A stretch of DNA of 10,231 nucleotides from CAIXQW01 sp046049675 (lineage in GTDB: Bacteria; Bacteroidota; Bacteroidia; Chitinophagales; Chitinophagaceae). Numbering within the stretch: the first letter of the stretch is position 1; every line of letters starts with the position of its first letter. Of the stretch, positions 1 to 5,968 are shown one piece after another. Location of the stretch: positions 1-10,231 of the forward strand of contig JBJORA010000085.1 in NCBI GenBank assembly GCA_046049675.1, written 5' to 3'. Position numbers and translations under genes: made by a program. The notes beneath the pieces are model-generated. The model had not been told where the DNA came from, did not search any database, and saw only the letters and a program-made list of their open reading frames with translations.

Positions 1-20
1 AAGTTTTGCAGGTCGGCCAA

Positions 21-407
21 CTAATAACCCTGCTTTATATAAATTTTATAAGTTCCTGTAACCACGCCTTGTTCCGTAACAGATGATATTAGCATTTCTG
101 GGCCAGCAGGTTGCGGCCCAAAATACCCCGTACCTTTGTAATACCCAGGCCACGCAATTGTACCGAGATGATCAGTGGTAACATCAAAATTACCTAGGCT
201 ATCTGTTGTGAAAAATGTTTCAAAGTCCTTGTTACTGCTGCTACCTCTAAATGCCCAAATTTTGAATTTGGTATTTTCATAAGCGCTACTGTCTACTGCA
301 TTGAAAATAGAACCTACATAACGAAATTTTGTACCTTCCCCCTTTGTGCACGAGTTTAATACCGTAAGGCCCAAGGCAATGATAGCCACATAAACTAATT
401 TGTTCAT
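21..407 (-). CDS. Small predicted lipoprotein of unknown function
   Basis: A 128-residue protein that I do not recognise as a named family. It begins with a lysine followed by a hydrophobic stretch and a lipobox, L-N-S-C, with the acylated cysteine at residue 20, so it should be cleaved by signal peptidase II and anchored in a membrane. The residues after Cys20 (T-K-G-E-G) are not the acidic S-D/E-rich export signal known for Bacteroidota surface lipoproteins, so a periplasm-facing anchor is somewhat more likely; this is inference. The mature part (about 28-126) is rich in aromatic and beta-forming residues. Its G-S-I-x-N-A-V-D start and T-D-S-L-G-N-F-D segment (68-75) recall transthyretin/carboxypeptidase-regulatory-like beta sandwiches, but this is a weak resemblance. 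Its start codon lies 2 bp after the stop of the large secreted hydrolase gene, so the two are almost certainly co-transcribed and may act together at the envelope. Confidence 0.8.
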   Translation of the reverse strand: MNKLVYVAIIALGLTVLNSCTKGEGTKFRYVGSIFNAVDSSAYENTKFKIWAFRGSSSNKDFETFFTTDSLGNFDVTTDHLGTIAWPGYYKGTGYFGPQPAGPEMLISSVTEQGVVTGTYKIYIKQGY

Positions 408-409
408 AA

Positions 410-3406
410 TTATTGCTTTTGAATTTTAAGATTAAAAATTGAATTATTTACGTTTACTTTAAGCATGTATAACCCAGCTTGTAAATCTCGCGGTAGTAAC
501 AGCGGCAATGTGCAAGTATACTTACTGTCTGATACGTAAGTAGTGTAGTGCTTTTCTAATTTACCATTTAGGTTGTAGAGACTAACACTTACTAATCCTT
601 GTTGCAAATTCGTCAATTGCAACTGCACCATATCGTTGCAAGGGTTTGGATATGCGACACATTGTACCTTAGGTGGCATGCCAGCCGCAGGTTGCTGCAT
701 TTGCCTGTAAAAGTCTTGGCAGCACATACCTACGCCACTAATAAATATACCCCAAGGGCCACTATAAGGGGCTTGGTAATTTACGGTGCCAATATTTGTA
801 TTCAAATAGCCAAAGCCATTATTTGCATCAATAATAAACGGATTGTGTTTACTGTACACACTAGGTATAGTGTGCACAGTAGGTGTTACCCCCACATAAT
901 TGTAATGTGGGCTGCGCATATTAACATACATATTTTCTGATACGCTATAGCTTGCATGCCACGGTAATACTCTGTTTTCTAAGTAAATCTCATTGTCACC
1001 TATTTCACGATTTAACCAAAAAATATGTCTTGTGCTTGCGCCAATAATGCCGGTGCAATTATTTACATCGTACTGCAGTGCAATTTTAGCGTTAGGCACA
1101 GAGGAATCGTATAAAGTATCATTACGCAGATCGGTGTGGTATTGATTTCGTACATAAGGGTTGTCAAGAAAATACTGCTCACTTGTAGTAGGAGTAAAAT
1201 ACGTACTATCTCCCTTCCAGCCCATATTCACATCGTACGGACTCATACTGTTGATAAGCGCTGTACCCAAATTATCCCACGGTACATTAAGCGATATGGT
1301 ATTATTAAGCGCACTACCCACAGGTATAAAACTCCAGTGAAAGCCATCTGTACCAAAACTCATTACTAAACCCCGGCGTACACTATCGGGCAGCGCCGAT
1401 TGTGCCCAGTTGCCGGCGGAAATAAAAGTTGCATTTGACTTATAAATCTGCGGCAGCAAATCACTGTTATAGTCCAGAATACCTCCTGCACTATTGCCTA
1501 CAGGTTTCATATCGCTTTCCCATAGTTTTGCCACTACACTGTTAAAACCTGTAGATATTTGTATTCTAAACAAGCGGATCTTAAATTTAAACCAAAATGT
1601 GCCTGCATTTATTTCACCAAGGGTGCCGAATCCATTGGGGTCGTTATTTAGTTTTACCTCACAGCCGGCAACTTGAAAGCGTCTGCGCAAAATAGTGGCA
1701 AAGTATCTACCGTTTACATCCAAAAGTCTATCGCCAGCGGCACGTGGTTGCCCATCCCAGAGTCGCGTTTGCCCATGGCCATTCATATTGCCATTACTCA
1801 TAGCCACAAGTTTACAATGTCGCGGTACGTTACCTAGCCTACCTACTTCTGCTAAAAAGGCATCGCGCATACTATGTCTAAAATATTCGTCTACAGTTAA
1901 ACTGCCTAAAGTTGTATTGGTGTTGACGTGCTTCATAAGCAATTGTTTTGCTGCATCGCCGTCCAAAAATAAATCATGCGATTCAAAAAATAGCCTCGTG
2001 CGCAATGCTCCAAAAGGCTCTCCAACGTATAGTGCGCCTATGTGATTACGCAAAAACTTTGCGCTACGCTGTATACTCATTGGTATATGTGCTCCGCCGT
2101 GTGGTGCATCTAGCGTAATCAATAATCTGCAATTGTGCTGCTTCTCGGGCCAACAATCTACTCCAGCTTCATTAGCTTCAAACTTTAGTAGTGCAAGGTT
2201 CGCTATTACACCCCCCATACTTTCTCCAAGGATTACAAATTCTTCGGTATTGTTGATAGCTTCGTTTTGGCACTTTAAACTGTTAATTAAGTCAATTACG
2301 TGTTGCGTGTTGATGTGCATGTCTTGCCTACTATTTTGCCAGTTTACCACCAAAAATCTGTACCCAAAGTTTCGCAAATCTGCCAAGTGTGTTTGCTCTA
2401 TTTGATAAGTATAAATATCGTCTATACCACGGCTAAAACCACCGAAAGGTATAAAGTCCATTAAATCTATACCTTCAAGATAAATAATTGTCTTTACCTT
2501 ATCTGCTGGCATGCCATTACAAGGTTCATACACTGCTATCTCCATGCCAAAATCTCTAATAATTTGATCAGGTGGTGTTGGTGCAATATCACTTAAATTA
2601 TGAATTGCACTTATACTAATCCCGTCTGGGTCACCATTAATACTTACTCGCGCTTGTATAGTCTGCCGTTGAACATTACCATATAACACAGTAAAGTAAT
2701 TGTCTTGACCAAGTACTACTGGCTGCCACCCAGTACCATCGCCAAAATTAATTTCAAACAAAGTGCCGCTAGCTGCCGCTGCTGCGTCTAAAGCATTAAA
2801 TGCGTCAAAAAAAGTCTTGTCGGCACCTACGCGATAAGTTACAAGCGGCGATTGAGTTTCTAAGTGACTTGGTGCTACGGCAAACGTGGTAAATACCTCG
2901 TAAGGCCAGCCTGGTCGGTTTGGCTTGTCTGTAATTACATTGTTAAGCGTATCAAAGTCAAAATAAATATTTGTGTCAAGTGCGCCAGCAATAAAGCGAT
3001 ACGAGTCAAATTTATATGTGAGAATATTTACAGTGTCACCACCATAGTTGTAGCAAGGCCAAAGCACATCATCTACAGGGGGTAACCAAGTAGTGTCATA
3101 AGCGCAATTCCGCATCTCGGCATACATGCGTACCCAATCATCTGTATTGAGTGTATCGGCCAAATTAGTTTCAATAAAATAACTGCTATCCATAAGGTGC
3201 GCTGCCATATCCCAGTTAAATTCCTTAGGAGGTGTAGGTCGTGCTAAATTGCCGAATAGTCTTCGCAACTCCAAGTTAATGCTATCTAAAGGTGCTTGCG
3301 CCATGCTTTGTAGACTACTAACTACTAAGACGAATATTACTAGTAGTTTCTTTGGCACTAAGTGCGATTGCGCACGATTCTGGTTAGTTCGGTTCATACT
3401 TAACAT
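410..3406 (-). CDS. T9SS-exported alpha/beta-hydrolase-like (esterase/lipase-type) protein
   Basis: A 998-residue secreted protein. The N-terminus has two lysines (19-20), a hydrophobic core (21-33) and a probable signal peptidase site near residues 36-38 (S-M-A-Q-A). Residues about 200-255 contain an F-G-D-G-T-G-W segment typical of PKD-like or other beta-sandwich domains. An alpha/beta-hydrolase core starts around 303; G-E-S-M-G-G (394-399) is a classic nucleophile elbow with Ser396, followed by a strand ending D-A-P-H-G-G (433-438), as in PGAP1/DUF676-type lipases. F-I-P-V-G-S-A-L (693-700) is also lipase-like. The acid and histidine of the triad cannot be assigned safely. The last 80 residues (about 917-998) begin with Y-P-N-P and contain an L-Y-N-L-N-G-K-L segment and a G-L-Y-M-L-K-V segment: a type A T9SS sorting domain, removed or anchored after outer-membrane export. 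The annotated start is the furthest in-frame ATG; a second ATG three codons in is equally possible. Substrate unknown; a lipid or ester is inferred. Confidence 0.85.
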   Translation of the reverse strand: MLSMNRTNQNRAQSHLVPKKLLVIFVLVVSSLQSMAQAPLDSINLELRRLFGNLARPTPPKEFNWDMAAHLMDSSYFIETNLADTLNTDDWVRMYAEMRNCAYDTTWLPPVDDVLWPCYNYGGDTVNILTYKFDSYRFIAGALDTNIYFDFDTLNNVITDKPNRPGWPYEVFTTFAVAPSHLETQSPLVTYRVGADKTFFDAFNALDAAAAASGTLFEINFGDGTGWQPVVLGQDNYFTVLYGNVQRQTIQARVSINGDPDGISISAIHNLSDIAPTPPDQIIRDFGMEIAVYEPCNGMPADKVKTIIYLEGIDLMDFIPFGGFSRGIDDIYTYQIEQTHLADLRNFGYRFLVVNWQNSRQDMHINTQHVIDLINSLKCQNEAINNTEEFVILGESMGGVIANLALLKFEANEAGVDCWPEKQHNCRLLITLDAPHGGAHIPMSIQRSAKFLRNHIGALYVGEPFGALRTRLFFESHDLFLDGDAAKQLLMKHVNTNTTLGSLTVDEYFRHSMRDAFLAEVGRLGNVPRHCKLVAMSNGNMNGHGQTRLWDGQPRAAGDRLLDVNGRYFATILRRRFQVAGCEVKLNNDPNGFGTLGEINAGTFWFKFKIRLFRIQISTGFNSVVAKLWESDMKPVGNSAGGILDYNSDLLPQIYKSNATFISAGNWAQSALPDSVRRGLVMSFGTDGFHWSFIPVGSALNNTISLNVPWDNLGTALINSMSPYDVNMGWKGDSTYFTPTTSEQYFLDNPYVRNQYHTDLRNDTLYDSSVPNAKIALQYDVNNCTGIIGASTRHIFWLNREIGDNEIYLENRVLPWHASYSVSENMYVNMRSPHYNYVGVTPTVHTIPSVYSKHNPFIIDANNGFGYLNTNIGTVNYQAPYSGPWGIFISGVGMCCQDFYRQMQQPAAGMPPKVQCVAYPNPCNDMVQLQLTNLQQGLVSVSLYNLNGKLEKHYTTYVSDSKYTCTLPLLLPRDLQAGLYMLKVNVNNSIFNLKIQKQ

Positions 3407-3453
3407 TACGAGGTTTATGCTACATCAACGACAATATAGGCTTTATTACATCA

Positions 3454-3485
3454 CAAGTTTAAGCACATGTTTCCACTCCTCCAAA
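3454..3485 (-). promoter_or_regulatory. Possible Bacteroidota promoter for the hydrolase-lipoprotein unit
   Basis: On the minus strand TTTG (3482-3485) is followed after 20 bp by TAAACTTG (3454-3461), which matches the Bacteroidota -7 consensus TAnnTTTG at all but one position. The -7 element lies about 48 bp upstream of the start codon of the hydrolase gene, leaving a short leader. The motifs are short and chance matches are common in AT-rich DNA. Confidence 0.4.
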
Positions 3486-3540
3486 TATTTAACATATCAG
3501 CGCTTCCGCTGTCAGCACTTGCTTATACAGCATGTGCTTA
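3460..3540. repeat. 10-bp perfect inverted repeat upstream of the hydrolase gene
   Basis: TAAGCACATG at 3460-3469 and its exact reverse complement CATGTGCTTA at 3531-3540 are separated by 61 bp. The arms bracket the proposed -33 element and touch the -7 element of the predicted promoter, so they could be paired binding sites of a regulator. They could also form a long-loop hairpin if transcription starts further upstream. No function is proven. Confidence 0.5.
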
Positions 3541-4068
3541 CAATTTAGTGCCACGCAAAATTTGTATTCTAAGTAGCTTATATAGCAGTACCATCTTCAG
3601 AAGCGTGTGTAGCAAGTGCAGCAACAAACTATCGCTTCACTCACGCCACACAATCAAACTATTACCTTCCTCTAATTAAGGGTACCTCAGGGGGACCCCC
3701 TCCTACCTAATAGGTAGCTCGCCCTTGCTCGTAGCTAAGTTCGCGCAGACTTTTGCTACACCTGAGTACCTTTATGCTCGGTCTGCTTAGCATGAGGGCA
3801 GCTCGGCTTAGCTTGCACCTGCATACTCTTTGCTTTTTGCTGCGCGTGGCTACTTTTAGGGTAACCTCGCCTACCTATATTGGCGCACGGCTTAGCCTGT
3901 AGCTAAATTGGCGCAGCATGCAGGTAAGCTTGCCGGCCTTTTGGGTGTAGCTCTCCAGCATTGCCCTTGCCTCACTTAGGTTTTAACTAGCGCGGCCCAG
4001 CTTTTTTATGCATTTAATATAGTATTGGCTAAAGCAGGGTACAGCAGGGAGTTTACGTTTAGTTCTAT
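3486..4068. other. Long intergenic stretch apart from the repeat patch
   Basis: Between the hydrolase promoter and the bidirectional terminator I find no convincing gene on either strand. Short open frames on the plus strand (for example 3467-3679) have no recognisable domain or start context. Apart from the repeat block at 3679-3935 and the inverted-repeat arm ending at 3540, I see no tRNA, riboswitch or insertion-sequence end here. Confidence 0.6.
3679..3935. repeat. GC-richer patch of diverged direct and inverted repeats
   Basis: This non-coding block differs from its AT-rich surroundings. A module of AGGGTACCTC (3679-3688), CCTACCTA (3702-3709) and GTAGCTAAGTTCGCGCAG (3731-3748) recurs in the same order as AGGGTAACCTC (3858-3868), CCTACCTA (3870-3877) and GTAGCTAAATTGGCGCAG (3899-3916; 16 of 18 identical). 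CTACCTATATTGGCGCAC (3871-3888) is a further diverged copy of the last motif. GCTTAGC occurs three times (3785, 3806, 3890). Two perfect palindromes sit next to each other: AGGGGG-A-CCCCCT (3689-3701) and CTACCTA-A-TAGGTAG (3703-3717). AGCTTGCACCTGCAT (3810-3824) is complementary, apart from two extra bases, to ATGCAGGTAAGCT (3918-3930). The pattern suggests a structured intergenic repeat or relic; no family recognised. Confidence 0.6.
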
Positions 4069-4100
4069 AAAAAAAGCCTCCCTTTGGGGAGGCTTTTTTT
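4069..4100 (-). terminator. Strong Rho-independent terminator (bidirectional in form)
   Basis: Seven A's, GCCTCCC, a TTTG loop, GGGAGGC and seven T's form a perfect 14-bp stem with U-tracts in both directions. On the minus strand it begins 15 bp after the stop codon of the 171-aa protein gene, so it should end that transcript. Being symmetric, it could also stop any read-through from the plus strand. Confidence 0.92.
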
Positions 4101-4115
4101 GCCATGCGTTTGCTT

Positions 4116-4631
4116 TTAAGCTCCATCTGGAGGTGGTGTTACTGCGCCGCCATCGCCGCCACTTGCTTGCACTGGTCTTTGATTGGCAAAGCGGGCAGCG
4201 AGCAGGTCATAAATAGCGTCCGCGCCAGCTACGCCTGCTACAGATGCTGCGCCAAACAAGCGGTAAGCACTTAGGGCACTTACGTAAGCCTCGCTACCTG
4301 CAAGCATTTGGGTATCGCTTACTTGCTCAGTTAGCTGCGCTAGCATAATGGCTATTTCGTCAAGCGTATTGTACAGCTCCAAATCTCGCTTTAGCTCGGT
4401 TGCATTAAAATAAGCGGGTAGCATGTCGGCATTATTGGCCACCGCCATTATTGCGTCTGATGTAAACACACGATTGGCTTCGCTTATCTTGGGAATAGAA
4501 ATCCGCTCTTCGTTGGTAAGCCCAATTAAAAAAGGCAGCTTACTTTTAATGGTGGCGATGGCGGTTTTAATTGCTGTGAGGTCTGCTGGCGCTACGGCGG
4601 CAGACACTCGGTTGGTGAATGTGTTGCTCAT
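4116..4631 (-). CDS. Conserved Bacteroidota hypothetical protein, 171 aa
   Basis: A 171-residue protein with no signal peptide or membrane segment, so probably cytoplasmic. It resembles, from memory, a family of small proteins common in Chitinophagia whose members share an opening like S-N-x-F-T-N-R-x-S-A, an L-T-N-E-E-R-I-S-I-P-K-I-x-E-A-N-like segment (38-53 here) and an A-G-S-E-A-Y-V-S-A-L-S-A-Y-R-L-F-G-A-A segment (111-129). I know of no assigned function. Predicted almost all helical to about residue 150, then a low-complexity tail rich in Gly, Pro and Asp (156-171). It stands alone, with a possible promoter just upstream and a very strong terminator just downstream, which suggests an independently and perhaps strongly expressed gene. 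It is GC-richer and alanine-rich compared with its neighbours. Start chosen at the only good ATG giving the conserved opening. Confidence 0.85.
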   Translation of the reverse strand: MSNTFTNRVSAAVAPADLTAIKTAIATIKSKLPFLIGLTNEERISIPKISEANRVFTSDAIMAVANNADMLPAYFNATELKRDLELYNTLDEIAIMLAQLTEQVSDTQMLAGSEAYVSALSAYRLFGAASVAGVAGADAIYDLLAARFANQRPVQASGGDGGAVTPPPDGA

Positions 4632-4655
4632 TGTTTTTCAATTTACTTTTGTACA

Positions 4656-4687
4656 CAAAGTAAAAATCTGTACAAAGCTTAACCAAG
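4656..4687 (-). promoter_or_regulatory. Possible promoter for the 171-aa protein gene
   Basis: On the minus strand CTTG (4684-4687; one mismatch to the -33 consensus TTTG) is followed after 20 bp by TTACTTTG (4656-4663; one mismatch to TAnnTTTG). The -7 box ends about 24 bp upstream of the start codon. The same octamer TTACTTTG lies about 30 bp upstream of the gene starting at 8072, which supports the call. A short symmetric element, TTTGT-AC-ACAAA (4648-4659), overlaps the -7 box and might be an operator. Confidence 0.4.
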
Positions 4688-4740
4688 GCAGCAGTGTTAA
4701 TAGAATCTTGCAATCATGCTAATAAAAATTTAAAAGTACG

Positions 4741-5357
4741 TGTGCGTTGGCGCTGCAAGGTTTTCTAGTAAACAGTCTTTATAAACCTGTGTGGCTTAGG
4801 TTGCATAAAATTAGCATGCGTTAGGCCTTGCGTGCTAGCATGGATATGCTTGCCGGCTAGATTGACGTAGACGATGCATTCTTTACTGGGCTCGCGTCAA
4901 GCCCGATGAATATAAAAGTAAGCCAGCAAAATTGATTGATAAAAACGACAAGGTATTGGTGGCAGTAATCGTCGGCGATAACTTTGCTAAGCACCTTAAA
5001 AAGACATGCGTGAACACCTTAATAGGTAAAGAGATTACAGATCAATTGCCTGTCAAATTATAAACAAGAGCTCTAGTTGTAATAGCCGACCTTAGAACCA
5101 ACAAATGCCTATAGGGTCATCTACGGTATCATGCAATCAAAATAATTAAAAACTAAAAAGAAGTTTGTAAGGCATTCCCTTTGGGGGGCGGCTGCCTTAC
5201 AATAAGCTATGCTACAAAGAAAATAGCAGGCATACACCACCCTGTCAGTAACACGGATATGCAGCACCACTTGAGCGAGTTCACTTACAAGTTCAAAAGG
5301 CGCTACTTTAAGGAAGGATTATTTGACAGTCTTGTCATTGCGGCCATAATATGTTGA
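4741..5357 (+). pseudogene. Decayed IS1595-family (ISXO2-like) transposase
   Basis: The only plus-strand coding remnant in the window, not visible as one open frame. From 4741 the frame reads a stretch with Y-K-P-V-W-L-R-L-H-K-I (about 4780-4812), then L-A-G-stop-I-D-V-D-D-A-F-F-T-G (4849-4890), matching the segment before and at the first catalytic Asp of ISXO2-like DDE transposases. A frameshift near 4890-4930 moves the reading to the next frame: K-V-L-V-A-V-I-V (4950-4973), H-L-K-K (4992-5003), then A-D-L-R (5085-5096), a candidate for the second Asp. The end is clear: H-H-L-S-E-F-T-Y-K-F-K-R-R-Y-F (5265-5309) and L-F-D-S-L-V-I-A-A (5319-5345) match the family's C-terminal asparagine/arginine-rich signature; final stop 5355-5357. 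In-frame stops at 4822, 4858, 5061, 5112 and 5154. The N-terminal zinc-ribbon part is missing and terminal repeats were not found, so the element is dead. Family call rests on remembered family motifs. Confidence 0.75.
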
Positions 5358-5457
5358 TGCTTCGACTAGGTGTGGCTAAGCAGATATACATTAAAAATTT
5401 TAGCATCTTTGTGAAGTATCATGCACCTTTATTTAGTGCTTTTCAGTATTACTCGCT
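5358..5457. other. Spacer between transposase relic and membrane-protein gene
   Basis: This hundred-base spacer follows the relic's stop codon and precedes the 3' end of the minus-strand membrane-protein gene. The right end of the old insertion element may lie here, but I could not identify a terminal inverted repeat or target duplication. No convincing terminator for the minus-strand operon is visible. Confidence 0.4.
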
Positions 5458-5958
5458 TTAACTCAATCTCCGCCAAAAAAATCTCACCAACACTACCATA
5501 ACAACTAAGCCAATAATAATGTATTGAAACGGCATCATTGTAAATACAAATATGCGTGTGCGATCTAGTATCCACAACACACCAAATATTAGTGCAAGCA
5601 TTGCAAGCAAGTCGCCAATTTTATTAAAGCCTGGCACAAGTTTTAATGGCACAAATCGCCTAATAATCAAAAGCGTTTGCGCCAAGCTTAACACTGGCAC
5701 AACCTGCGTAATAATATTGGTATCAAATATACTTCTGCGTTCAAAAAAGAAAAGATAAAACGTCAGCATCACTGCAAATACAGCAGGCGCTGCCACCACA
5801 TATATCAAACCGCTTTGTATACTCGTCCAAGGTGTTTCGCCCGCCTTTTTACCGCTAAGTAAACCAACTAGTAAACTTAGCAAAGGCACTAGCACAAAAA
5901 ATGCTAGCACCACCATTGGATGCTCATTTACCTTATTAAAAAAATCGCCTAGTGTCAT
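5458..5958 (-). CDS. Small multi-pass membrane protein, unknown function
   Basis: A 166-residue integral membrane protein. Hydrophobic segments at about 14-34, 48-71, 112-132 and 142-160 should cross the membrane; a fifth, more amphipathic one lies at about 83-98. A basic loop (R100, R101, K106) and the R-R-L-S C-terminus suggest those parts face the cytoplasm. I know of no characterised relative; similar proteins of unknown role occur in Bacteroidota. Its start codon lies 10 bp after the stop codon of pepD, so it is translated from the same mRNA. Nothing in the sequence (no charged residue cluster inside membrane segments, no cofactor motif) points to a specific transport or enzymatic role, and the link with PepD may be no more than shared transcription. 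Confidence 0.82.
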   Translation of the reverse strand: MTLGDFFNKVNEHPMVVLAFFVLVPLLSLLVGLLSGKKAGETPWTSIQSGLIYVVAAPAVFAVMLTFYLFFFERRSIFDTNIITQVVPVLSLAQTLLIIRRFVPLKLVPGFNKIGDLLAMLALIFGVLWILDRTRIFVFTMMPFQYIIIGLVVMVVLVRFFWRRLS

Positions 5959-5968
5959 GCTACAAAAT

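Noticed and set aside
599..3548. Several plus-strand open frames of 60-116 codons across the hydrolase gene
   Set aside because: They lie antisense to an intact 998-residue gene with clear signal peptide, active-site and sorting motifs, and show low-complexity, Cys/Ile/His-rich translations without domains.
3467..3679. A 70-codon plus-strand open frame in the intergenic gap
   Set aside because: Serine/cysteine/leucine-rich translation with no domain; it overlaps the promoter region of the hydrolase and shows no start context.
3717..3731. The minus strand contains GAGCAAGGGCGAG, identical to 13 bases near the start of the common EGFP coding sequence
   Set aside because: The match stops on both sides and the surroundings are repeat modules, so this is chance and not vector sequence.
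4789..5379. GTGTGGCT occurs at 4789 and again in the spacer after the transposase relic, considered as a target-site duplication
   Set aside because: The first copy lies inside the transposase reading (P-V-W-L), so it cannot flank the element.
5423..5439. Hairpin GCAC-N9-GTGC downstream of the membrane-protein gene as a terminator
   Set aside because: Only 4 bp of stem, a large loop and no T-tract on the minus strand; too weak to call.
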